The notes under the pieces are model-generated. The model saw nothing but the letters and a program-made list of their open reading frames with translations. It did not search any database and was not told the DNA's origin. From Chiridota heheva (Eukaryota; Echinodermata; Holothuroidea; Apodida; Chiridotidae), in assembly GCA_020152595.1 (NCBI GenBank), contig JAIGNY010000077.1:1289001-1353000 (forward strand): a stretch of 64,000 bases of DNA, read 5' to 3'. A program made the translations under genes and the position numbers. The first letter of the stretch is position 1. Each line of letters begins with the position of its first letter. Of the stretch, positions 11,016 through 21,871 are shown in pieces.

Positions 11016-11499
11016 TGGGTAAGGGCAAGTTTTTCGTATAGTCTTAGGGTCCAGCGCCCATGCCCCAGAACTTCCATCAACTCTTCCTACTTTTCACTCC
11101 CTGAGGTAGAATTTATTTCACCAACCGTGTTAGGAGGGATTAATAACAAGATGAAAGATAGAGAGGGACTGTGAGTTAAAACAGTCATTTTGGTTAGGTG
11201 GATGTGTAAGGAAATAATACGTCTTTGGGAAAATTAGATAAGGATCGCTGTCCAGAAAGAAAAAAAATTCTAGGCGTACTTTGTGTGGTAAGTAGTGTGG
11301 GCATTGAGGAGTGAGGGTAAACTAACTTGTGGGGAGAGGGGAAATCACAAATCTGGTCCAGATACACAATTGTTCCATAAGTAAAAATTCTTTGACTGGT
11401 TTTCTTGCTATATTAAAAATATGTTATACAAATTTGATCACAATTAGATTAAAGCTTGGTCAATTACATATGATTTTATCACCCCAGCCCACCCCATGC

Positions 11500-11532
11500 C
11501 ACACACACACACCCACGCACACACACACACAC
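11500..11532 (+). repeat. CA-rich microsatellite, copy A
   Basis: An (AC)n tract is interrupted by CCACGC. The duplicate at about 20787-20826 has a different length and different interruptions, as expected for a microsatellite. Confidence 0.8.
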
Positions 11533-12582
11533 ATAAACTGGCTTTAGACAAGTACCTGCTTATCATTTGCCTACATAAAAGGTGATTTTAGATATTTAAA
11601 TTGTATACAAAATTTAGATAACATTTGAAACTTAATTTATTGAAATCGAAAAATAACTGCCAGCCTCATGTACATAAATAGCTTCCAGTTATAGCTAATA
11701 ATTCCTGGGTAATTAACTCAATATCTATGTATTTTATGTAAATAGATGTAAAATTTTATATTTTTATATCAGGTGCAAATATATACATCAGCTGATGATA
11801 TAAGTCAAAATATGTTATCAATTGTATTGTTCTCTTTTATGTTGTAGACTGGTAAGCACGGCTATCAGATGGGGGAGTAGAGAGAGGAGCATTATAATTT
11901 CCCCAGTTATTCTTCCCAGTTGCAAGCATTACTTCCTGGTTGGGAGATAGCATTGAAAAATTATAATTTTTTGTAATGATTTGAATATTACTAGGCTAAT
12001 GGTACGTAGGCCCTACATATATCATAAGGTGACTCTGTTAGTGGGAAATTTTCCAATGAGCAGCAAGTTTTGATGTAAGCATAATTCTACAAGGTAACCA
12101 GTAGTGTAGATCCGTAAAAAAAAAAAGAGGAAATAATTTAAATTTGAGGGCAAAATAAATGTTATGTATTAGGGGTTCACCAAAAAGTGTAGGAGGGGAG
12201 AGGGGGGGGGGTATACCAATCCCCCAGGATCTATGCGTATGTTGGTAAAAAATTAGAGATTGCATTGTGCTCCCACTTGTGTGCAATAGAGGACAAAAAT
12301 GCACAAGAACTTCATGAAGAAACTAGTCAAATATATTTTTTGTTTAGGGCATAACTAGTCCAAGAGATGTCATAAGTTAATTTGTTTGAAAAACGTAAGT
12401 GTCAACAGTACTCTTCAGAAAATGACATTACAATTATTTTCTACTGAAAATGTATTTTATGCATGGTAATGGATTTTATTCACTTGCGTGAAGTTGAATG
12501 ACAAGGAAATATGAAGACTGCCCTTAAATTCTCCAGCTCGAAAGAGCTTAATTTGAAGAAAAATTATGGTTAACTTTTTGTA

Positions 12583-15105
12583 GGTGGTTGAAGATTGTGT
12601 GTTACTTCCTTCCTGACATATTCAATGGTTGTGGGTGGTTGAAGATTCTGTGTTGCTTCCTTTCTGACATATTCAATGGTTATGGGTGGTTGAAGATTCT
12701 GTGTTGCTTCCTTCCTGACATATTCAATGGTTGTGGGTGGTTGAAGATTGTGTGTTACTTCCTTCCTGACATATTCAATGGTTGTGGGTGGTTGAAGATT
12801 GTGTGTTGCTTCCTTCCTGACATATTCAATGGTTGTGGGTGGTTGAAGATTCTGTGTTGCTTCCTTCCTGACATATTCAATGGTTGTGGGTGGTTGAAGA
12901 TTGTGTGTTGCTTCCTTCCTGACATATTCAATGGTTGTGAGTGGTTGAAGATTGTGTGTTGCTTCCTTCCTGACATATTCAATGGTTGTGGGTGGTTGAA
13001 GATTGTGTGTTGCTTCCTTCCTGACATATTCAATGGTTGTGGGTGGTTGAAGATTGTGTGTTGCTTCCTTTCTGACATATTCAATGGTTGTGGGTGGTTG
13101 AAGATTGTGTGTTGCTTCCTTTCTGACATATTCAATGGTTGTGGGTGGTTGAAGATTCTGTGTTAATTCCTTCCTGACATATTCAATGGTTGTGGGTGGT
13201 TGAAGATTCTGTGTTGCTTCCTTCCTGACATATTCAATGGTTGAAGATTCTGTGTTGCTTCCTTTCTGACATATTCAATGGTTATGGGTGGTTGAAGATT
13301 CTGTGTTGCTTCCTTCCTGACATATTCAATGGTTGTGGGTGGTTGAAGATTGTGTGTTACTTCCTTCCTGACATATTCAATGGTTGTGGGTGGTTGAAGA
13401 TTGTGTGTTGCTTCCTTCCTGACATATTCAATGGTTGTGGGTGGTTGAAGATTGTGTGTTGCTTCCTTCCTGACATATTCAATGGTTGTGGGTGGTTGAA
13501 GATTGTGTGTTGCTTCCTTCCTGACATATTCAATGGTTGTGGGTGGTTGAAGATTGTGTGTTGCTTCCTTCCTGACATATTCAATGGTTGTGGGTGGTTG
13601 AAGATTGTGTGTTGCTTCCTTTCTGACATATTCAATGGTTGTGGGTGGTTGAAGATTGTGTGTTGCTTCCTTTCTGACATATTCAATGGTTGTGGGTGGT
13701 TGAAGATTCTGTGTTAATTCCTTCCTGACATATTCAATGGTTGTAGGTGGTTGAAGATTCTGTGTTGCTTCCTTCCTGACATATTCAATGGTTGTGGGTG
13801 GTTGAAGATTGTGTGTTGCTTCCTTCCTGACATATTCAATGGTTGTGGGTGGTTGAAGATTCTGTGTTGCTTCCTTCCTGACATATTCAATGGTTGTGAG
13901 TGGTTGAAGATTCTGTGTTGCTTCCTTCCTGACATATTCAATGGTTGTGGGTGGTTGAAGATTGTGTGTTGCTTCCTTCCTGACATATTCAATGGTTGTG
14001 GGTGGTTGAAGATTCTGTGTTGCTTCCTTTCTGACATATTCAATGGTTGTGGGTGGTTGAAGATTCTGTGTTGCTTCCTTTCTGACATATTCAATGGTTG
14101 TGGGTGGTTGAAGATTGTGTGTTGCTTCCTTCCTGACATATTCAATGGTTGTGGGTGGTTGAAGATTGTGTGTTGCTTCCTTCCTGACATATTCAATGGT
14201 TGTGGGTGGTTGAAGATTGTGTGTTGCTTCCTTCCTGACATATTCAATGGTTGTGGGTGGTTGAAGATTGTGTGTTGCTTCCTTTCTGACATATTCAATG
14301 GTTATGGGTGGTTGAAGATTCTGTGTTGCTTCATTCCTGACATATTCAATGGTTGTGGGTGGTTGAAGATTCTGTGTTGCTTCCTTCCTGACATATTCAA
14401 TGGTTGTGGGTGGTTGAAGATTGTGTGTTACTTCCTTCCTGACATATTCAATGGTTGAAGATTCTGTGTTGCTTCCTTCCTGACATATTCAATGGTTGTG
14501 GGTGGTTGAAAATTGTGTGTTGCTTCCTTCCTGACATATTCAATGGTTGTGGGTGGTTGAAGATTGTGTGTTGCTTCCTTTCTGACATATTCAATGGTTG
14601 TGGGTGGTTGAAGATTCTGTGTTGCTTCCTTCCTGACATATTCAATGGTTGTGGGTGGTTGAAGATTGTGTGTTACTTCCTTCCTGACATATTCAATGGT
14701 TGTGGGTGGTTGAAGATTCTGTGTTGCTTCCTTCCTGACATATTCAATGGTTGTGGGTGGTTGAAGATTGTGTGTTGCTTCCTTCCTGACATATTCAATG
14801 GTTGTGGGTGGTTGAAAATTGTGTGTTGCTTCCTTCCTGACATATTCAATGGTTGTGGGTGGTTGAAGATTGTGTGTTGCTTCCTTTCTGACATATTCAA
14901 TGGTTATGGGTGGTTGAAGATTCTGTGTTGCTTCCTTCCTGACATATTCAATGGTTGTGGGTGGTTGAAGATTCTGTGTTGCTTCCTTCCTGACATATTC
15001 AATGGTTGTGGGTGGTTGAAGATTGTGTGTTGCTTCCTTCCTGACATATTCAATGGTTGTGGGTGGTTGAAGATTCTGTGTTAATTCCTTCCTGACATAT
15101 TCAAT
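12583..15105 (+). repeat. 51-bp minisatellite array, copy A (about 49 units)
   Basis: The repeat unit is 51 bp; length divided by unit gives about 49 copies. Read forward, each unit translates as KIVCCFLPDIFNGCGWL, and on the reverse strand as NMSGRKQHTIFNHPQPL, because 51 is a multiple of three. Units differ mainly at three two-state positions (GATTGTG/GATTCTG, TTGCTT/TTACTT, TTCCTG/TTTCTG). Shortened units missing about 10 bp occur near 13238 and 14452. A 'TTAATTCC' variant at about 13163, 13711 and 15083 marks higher-order blocks. It ends abruptly at the start of duplication copy B. Confidence 0.97.
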
Positions 15106-15324
15106 AATATATATTTAATTCAAAAACTATAATACACACATGGACCAAAATTGGTGGGTGGGTACCCCTGGCCAGGAACTCCTGTCTCCAACGTTTTGGA
15201 GTACAAAGGTCAAGTGAAGTAAGTTTTTGTTGATGGCTGTATCATTTGAAGGAATTACTTGGTTTTTTTTACAAATTGCATAGGTGGGTAGGGTTAAACA
15301 TTCTAACAAAAACTAAAAATAATG

Positions 15325-15338
15325 AGGTCAAAAGGTCA
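15325..15338 (+). promoter_or_regulatory. AGGTCA DR2 motif, copy B
   Basis: This is the duplicate of the pair at 6214-6227, with identical half-sites and AA spacer. Confidence 0.2.
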
Positions 15339-16111
15339 AATGTCAAATAAGTGCTTTTTATGCAAAATTTTGCACCATTTTAAACTTAAAAAGTACAAGA
15401 CCTACATCAACCCTATGTTGTACCATTATACCTTGGTAGGCCTACATGAATTTGTATCCCATAGACTCTGCGGTCAAAATGTTAAAGGTCATAGAGCTAT
15501 TGACCACTTTTTGCCATTTCCCCTTATAGTTATGCAATGGTAAGTGTGACGTGAGCATGAATGGTGTCACACAGTAGGGTACGATACATGTGAAAAAATT
15601 CAGAAGTTGTTTCAGTGATTAGGTCGAGGATCAGAGGTCAAATATGTGATTTTAGGGGGGTAATTATGTACGAATTTGTACAACTTTGTGCCAAAAGTCA
15701 CAGAGCTATGGTAAGCTCTGTTAGCCATTTCCCCCACTGCTGTATGCTTAAGGTGATGAGATCAGCAGCTCAGTGGATTATCAAAGTAAGAAGATAAAAG
15801 TCTCCCCCCCCCTTCCCCCTCCTATTCTATCGTTCCACATTCCTTCTATTTCCATATTATGACACATTGGAAGTGAAGGAATGATACTAACACAGTTCCC
15901 CCTCCCAAAATAAAGATGTCCAACTCAGAATTGTTTGTAATTAGTTAAGTCTAGACAAACTCATGTGCACCTTTTGAAAAAAGGAAACTATTAATTGCCT
16001 CCAAAATTTCAGACATATCAGTAACTTCTTTCATTTGCTAAACTAAAAAAAATATTTGATTTTGGTACAGAATTTTGCAAGAAAAAACATTTCTTTAATC
16101 TAATCTTCCAG

Positions 16112-17158
16112 GCATCCAACTCAGAATCTTCAGCAGAAGAGCCATTTCTCAAGCAAAAGAGGGCGCTCATTCAAAGCAGATATCAGCGAGCCAATGAAGT
16201 AGAAGAAATGAATGCGGTTAAAAGAACAACGATCCTTAATCAGAGACGGATGTCTGCACAGACCAAACTGGATGCTTTGGATCGCAAGCTTCTGGAACAA
16301 AGAGCCCAAAAGGGGAAGAAGAAGAAGGATAAGAAAAAGAAGGACACACTCTCTGCCGAAGAGGAGCAAAAACTGAAGGAATTACTGGAACAGCTGAAGG
16401 AAAGGTTAAATGCCATTAATAAGAACCTGGATACAAGCGCTTTAGTGACAGAACAAAAGCGACTTGCTTTGAAGAAAAAAGAAGTTTTAGAACTTGAAAT
16501 TCTAGAGCATGAGAAAGAACTTGTGAAGTATCGCAGGGATGCAAAGGCTGCCCTCAAGGCGATGATGGAAAATAATATGCAGGTGAAATCGCCAACAAAA
16601 GACTGTCAAGTCATCTTGGAAGAGAGGGAGCCCTTTGTCATGCACAGTCCAACTTCATCTTTCTCGGAAGACACGCAAAGTAGGAATCATGCTGCGCCAA
16701 GATTTTCTCATACAAGTTCGTCATCATCAATGAGTTCATTATCCTCCGTCGGAATCAGCGATCGTGATTCTCCAAGAAATTTAACGAGCAGGCATAGAAA
16801 GCTGCCTAAGACTCCAAACTTACGAAAAGCAAAATCATTTGACAGCTTTGCGCCTTCTTCTCCTGTATTGAAATATGTTGATGAAAGTGTGTCGAAGGAT
16901 GAAACTGATTTTACGGAAGCAATGCTGCCATATGATTCATCTCAAAGTCAAGTTTCTTCAAGCGAGGGCTTTAGAAATGAGTTGTTATCATCATCAAGTC
17001 CTAACACAAACTCAGAACGTGGTGGTGTACCGATGCTCTATGAAGACGAAAGGGTGTTTCCTTCAACAGAGGCTGAAATAAAAGAAGATGACGTTGGCCC
17101 TAATGTTTCTGCAAAGATTAGAACTGAAGTGCCAGCAGATGTGTTGCGGGACATTGAT
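16112..17158 (+). CDS. large coiled-coil exon, copy B (intact)
   Basis: The acceptor is CTTCCAG (ending at 16111) and the donor GTAAGT is at 17159; 349 codons in phase 0 with no stop. Order of parts by exon residue: 1-32 acidic and Ser-rich linker; 43-152 highly charged helix predicted to be a coiled coil, with a lysine run at 68-77; 178-225 Ser-rich and disordered; 229-245 basic 'KLPKTPNLRKAKSFDSF'; then an acidic Ser-rich tail. It follows a PH-domain exon in the same gene. The motif N-A-V-K-R-T followed by the charged helix resembles, from memory, the C-terminal coiled coil of AFAP1-type actin filament-associated proteins. This is a weak match and the protein could be another PH/coiled-coil adaptor. 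The shorter frame starting at Met 16208 is not the true start, since the reading frame continues to the acceptor. To be used, it must splice from the exon at 4355-4404 across copy A. Confidence 0.85.
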
Positions 17159-17219
17159 GTAAGTAATAAACATTGGCTTCATTAAGTGTTACTAGGGATA
17201 TGTGTTACTTTAGGAATTT

Positions 17220-17425
17220 TTTCCAAAATTGAAGGGTTTGGTCCAAAATTGAAGGGTTTGGTCCAAAATTGAAGGGTTTGGTCCAAAATTGACAGGTTTG
17301 GTCCAAAATTGAAGGGTTTGGTCCAAAATTGAAGGGTTTGGTCCAAAATTGAAGGGTTTGGTCCAAAATTGAAGGGTTTGGTCCAAAATTGAAGGGTTTG
17401 GTACAAAATTGAAGATTTTTGGTCC
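17220..17425 (+). repeat. 20-bp minisatellite in intron, expanded in copy B
   Basis: Ten or so near-identical units of 'ggtttggtccaaaattgaag' start about 60 bases after the splice donor. Copy A has only two or three degenerate units at about 8094-8150. The array changed length after the segmental duplication, or differs between haplotypes. Confidence 0.92.
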
Positions 17426-18716
17426 AAAAATTAAGACAATTGGTGCAAAATGGAAAAAAAGTAGCAATAATTCAGTATAGGAATAAAATACGCCAACATC
17501 TCTGTTTTCTATGATTCATTTGATATTCAATTAAATAGACTTGCTACACCAATCACTTTTCAAGACAATGTGAGAAACTTTTAAATGTGATAATTGCTAT
17601 ATGGAACAACATACAGTACCAACATTGTTTTATGTTTCTTGAATTAAAGTTTCTCGCATAACACACTTAACCAATCAGAGAATGCTTCCTTTAACATGTA
17701 AAATGTGGGCAGGAGAATTAAGTTATAATTGCTTGCATGTGTGTGAACCCTGTTTTAAAGTGCCAGTGACCTCCAGAATTTTGAAAAAGATTAATAGTCG
17801 GCCTATATTTCACCCTCTATTTTACCCATCTTTAATTTCAACAATCTTTAAAGGTATATGGACAGGTAGCAACAACATGAGCTCAAATGGTTTCAAATAA
17901 AGCATCCAAGCCAAAAGAATTCCCATCAAAGTTCCCACCCTTCTCTCCATCCCAGCTTTCTGGCTTTTAGTTCTCGTGTTCCTCTCAATCTCCCGCTGTT
18001 GTCTTTCCTTCCTACCTCTAGAATGATCTAACCTCTCAGGCACAATTTGACCCTCGTTGTCATGGTGCCGTTTAGCCCTTATCAAACAAACTATGAAAGT
18101 TGGTTAAAATTCTCCATTTTACAATATTCAAAACTAAGATGCCTAATTAGCATTATGGACAATATATTGTTCCCTCAGAATGGGAAAATTGCTGATGTTA
18201 TTTGATTTGTTTTTCAAGACTTTCCTAAAATATTTTGAATTGGAGGAATTGGCTGTAGGGAATATGATATGGATGTTATTATAACCTTGATGTAGCAGTA
18301 GAATGCAATGTGAGAACCTTTGATATTTAAGTTTGGGAAAGAAATATCAAGAATTTGAATCACATCCCTGTTTAACATCATTACCACTGCACATGTGGAA
18401 AAGGTTGACAACTTACTCAGAATGAATTATTATTGAGTATTTAGTACAACAGCTGAAGTAAAACAGAATCTAGTAAAGGTAATGGACCACCTCAACAAAG
18501 TTTAGAGAAAAAGTTGAGCAGGATTATAAGGTTCATAGCATAGGCCAGAGACCTGAACACAAATGTTATTTCATCTGCATAAAAAATCTCTACCTGTCCT
18601 TACATTTTCCGTTTCCAATATATGGTTTTGATTAAAATGGTGTACAGATTGGCAAAAACAATAACCAGCCATGAAGTATCATAAGCCCTGCCTCATCCCC
18701 AAAGAGTACTCAAGTG

Positions 18717-19128
18717 TCCATTATCCCATGCAAATAGATTGTAGCTTTGCCTCCATACACCCTTGATTAATACTCATAATGTTAATATCTATCTGATAAG
18801 TTTTCATGCAAATATTAACCTATTTTGCATTCTGTGCAAATATTAACATACAATTTACATATTTTGCAACATTTGTTGACATATAAAGTGTACATTATCC
18901 CATAGCAAATGGATTGGAAGCTTTGCCTCCATGAAATATTGATTAAAACTCAGAATGTTGATATCTTTCTGATAAGAGTTTATGCAAATATTAACATATA
19001 TAATGCAAATTTTAGTATATTATGCAAATATTAAGTTATATCAAGCAAATATTAACATATATTATGCAAATATTAACATATAGTATGCAAATATGAGCAT
19101 ATATTATGCATATTGTGCAAATATTATG
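18717..19128 (+). repeat. ATGCAAAT octamer repeat cluster, copy B
   Basis: This is a near-identical duplicate of 9429-9841. Confidence 0.65.
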
Positions 19129-19182
19129 ATTTCAAACCCCTAGCTTGAACCAGAAAGTGGCAGGGTAGCAAGGAAGGTATGA

Positions 19183-19359
19183 AGGGCCATGGATTTGGCA
19201 CACTCCACACTAAATTAGAAGTGTATCTGCATCTTTTAACAAGGGCCATGGATTTGGCACACTTCACACTAAATCAGTAGTGTATCTGCACCTTTTATCA
19301 AGGGCCATGGATTTGGCACACTTCACACTCAATCAGTAGTGTTTCTGCACCTTTTTGCA
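19183..19359 (+). repeat. 59-bp tandem repeat, three units, copy B
   Basis: This is the duplicate of 9895-10071, with the same three units starting 'agggccatggatttggcaca'. Confidence 0.8.
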
Positions 19360-19603
19360 TTGAGGAATTGTAAACACCATCGAAAGAAGATGAAACAATT
19401 ATGAAACAAAAAAATGTATTGAAAAATGTAAAAGATTTGTGATAAGGGGCAAGGTGGAAGAAAATAGGGGTAGGTTGGAGCAGCCCTATGCGACCTGTAG
19501 CCAGCATGGGGCATGAGGTATATTGTACATCTTTCCAAATGCTTCCTTGTTAAATGTTTGTGCACCCATATTTACATATTTGTGTCTTGTTTCTACCCCA
19601 CAG

Positions 19604-19657
19604 GATTTTGAACAAATGGCAAGAAGGGCCCTTGAGAGAGCTGGATGGCTTGTATGA
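19604..19657 (+). CDS. terminal exon, copy B
   Basis: CCACAG ends at 19603. The exon reads DFEQMARRALERAGWLV and ends in TGA at 19655-19657. It joins in phase to the intact exon 16112-17158, completing a C-terminus of about 366 residues from these two exons. A possible AATAAA polyadenylation signal is at 19804-19809. The coding sequence is identical to copy A. Confidence 0.65.
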   Translation, partial: DFEQMARRALERAGWLV

Positions 19658-21871
19658 CACAAATGGATCATCCTTTTTGTTCGATTATCTGCCGAAGTGA
19701 TCACTGCTGAATATGCATGAACTCATCACTGATTAGATGATCGACTTAAAAATGTGTTCTCGTAGAAATGAAAAAAGAAATTAAATGGATGCTTGTGATA
19801 GAAAATAAACAGTTATGCCATAAGCAAAAGGAATGAATGAATGTTTTAATTTTAACATAATTTTATGTATTCCTAGGAGAAAGCATTATTTAAGTTATAT
19901 TAGTTTTATTTTGAGTGGAGAAGTGGGAGAGGGGGGGTCCATAGATATGTAAAGGCAACATTAACTAAATCATTTTCAAATCTATTCAACTGTGATTGTA
20001 GCAAAACATTTGATCAAAATTGGTTAAAAATTGACCATTTGACAGCATTTTTAAATGACAAACACCTATATGCAAAATTTTGCTCAATTGTCTGCCAAAG
20101 TGATCATCACCATCACTGCTGAATATGCATGAAACTGATCACTGATTAGATGACCGATTAATATTTTGGCAAAAAATGAGTTCTGCTAGAAATGGAGCAA
20201 GAAATGAAATGGATGCTTGTGACAGAAAATATACAGTTATGCCATAAATGAAAGAATGTTTTAAATTAACAGAATTTGATGTATTTATGGGAGAGAGCAT
20301 TATCTGAGTGGGTAAGGGCAAGTTTTTCGTAAAGTCTTAGGGTCCAGCGCCCATGCCCCAGAACTTCCATCAACTCTTCCTACTTTTCACTCCCTGAGGT
20401 AGAATTTATTTCACCAACCGTGTTAGGAGGGATTAATAACAAGATGAAAGATAGAGAGGGACTGTGAGTTAAAACAGTCATTTTGGTTAGGTGGATGTGT
20501 AATGAAATAATACGTCTTTGGGAAAATTAGATAAGGATCGCTGTCCAGAAAGAAAAAAATTCTAGGCGTACTTTGTGTGGTAAGTAGTGTGGGCATTGAG
20601 GAGTGAGGGTAAACTAACTTGTGGGGAGAGGGGATATCACAAATCTGGTCCAGATACACAATTGTTCCATAAGTAAAAATTCTTTGACTGGTTTTCTTGC
20701 TATATTAAAAATATGTTATACAAATTTGATCACAATTAGATTAAAGCTTGGTCAATTACATATGATTTTATCACCCCAGCCCACCCCACACACACACACA
20801 CACACCCACGCACTCACACACACACATAAACTGGCTTTAGACAAGTACCTGCTTATCATTTGCCTACATAAAAGGTGATTTTAGATATTTAAATTGTATA
20901 CAAAATTTAGATAACATTTGAAACTTAATTTATTGAAATCGAAAAATAACTGCCAGCCTCATGTACATAAATAGCTTCCAGTTATAGCTAATAATTCCTG
21001 GGTAATTAACTCAATATCTATGTATTTTATGTAAATAGATGTAAAATTTTATATTTTTATATCAGGTGCAAATATATACATCAGCTGATGATAGAAGTCA
21101 AAATATGTTATCAATTGTATTGTTCTCTTTTATGTTGTAGACTGGTAAGCACGGCTATCAGATGGGGGAGTAGAGAGAGGAGCATTATAATTTCCCCAGT
21201 TATTCTTCCCAGTTGCAAGCATTACTTCCTGGTTGGGAGATAGCATTGAAAAATTATAATTTTTTGTAATGATTTGAATATTACTAGGCTAATGGTACGT
21301 AGGCCCTATATATATCATAAGGTGACTCTGTTAGTGGGAAATTTTCCAATGAGCAGCAAGTTTTGATGTAAGCATAATTCTACAAGGTAACCAGTAGTGT
21401 AGATCCGTAAAAGTAAAAAGAGGAAATAATTTAAATTTGAGGGCAAAATAAATGTTATGTATTAGGGGTTCACCAAAAAGTGTAGGAGGGGAGAGGGGGG
21501 GTATATGCAATCCCCAGGATCTATGCGTATGTTGGTAAAAATTAGAGATTGCATTGTGCTCCCACTTGTGTGCAATAGAGGACAAAAATGCACAAGAACT
21601 TCATGAAGAAACTAGTCAAATATATTTTTTGTTTAGGGCATAACTAGTCCAAGAGATGTCATAAGTTAATTTGTTTGAAAAACGTAAGTGTCAACAGTAC
21701 TCTTCAGAAAATGACATTACAATTATTTTCTACTGAAAATGTATTTTATGCATGGTAATGGATTTTATTCACTTGCGTGAAGTTGAATGACAAGGAAATA
21801 TGAAGACTGCCCTTAAATTCTCCAGCTCGAAAGAGCTTAATTTGAAGAAAAATTATGGTTAACTTTTTGTA
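19658..21871 (+). other. 3' UTR and downstream sequence, copy B
   Basis: This is the duplicate of 10370-12582. It holds the same 400-bp-period tandem duplication (about 19690-20310), a CA microsatellite (about 20787-20826) and the dispersed-repeat-like stretch (about 21150-21530). Nothing coding was recognised. Confidence 0.5.

Larger units (their letters stand above)
10370..12582 (+). other. 3' UTR and downstream sequence, copy A
   Basis: A possible polyadenylation signal AATAAA is at 10513-10518. A diverged tandem duplication of about 400-bp period is present: 10402-10620 resembles 10800-11015, sharing 'ctgctgaatatgcatgaa' and 'ggatgcttgtga'. A short CA/CAC microsatellite lies at 11500-11532. 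A further dispersed-repeat-like stretch (about 11870-12245) precedes the 51-bp array. No coding region was recognised. Confidence 0.5.
6008..15105 (+). repeat. segmental tandem duplication, copy A
   Basis: From about 6008 the sequence matches that starting at 15118, an initial offset of 9110 bases. The match runs through the intron, both 3' exons, the 3' region and into the 51-bp minisatellite, in the same order and orientation. Differences are scattered substitutions, small indels and repeat-length changes. Exon 6993-8036 differs from its partner by eight substitutions and two indels. Copy A is about 9.1 kb, with an array of about 2.5 kb at its right end. Confidence 0.9.
17159..19603 (+). 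other. intron between coiled-coil exon and terminal exon, copy B
   Basis: It has the same layout as the copy A intron, with the 20-bp repeat expanded at 17220-17425. The dispersed segment (17935-18090), octamer cluster and 59-bp triplet are all retained. No extra exon was seen. Confidence 0.6.
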
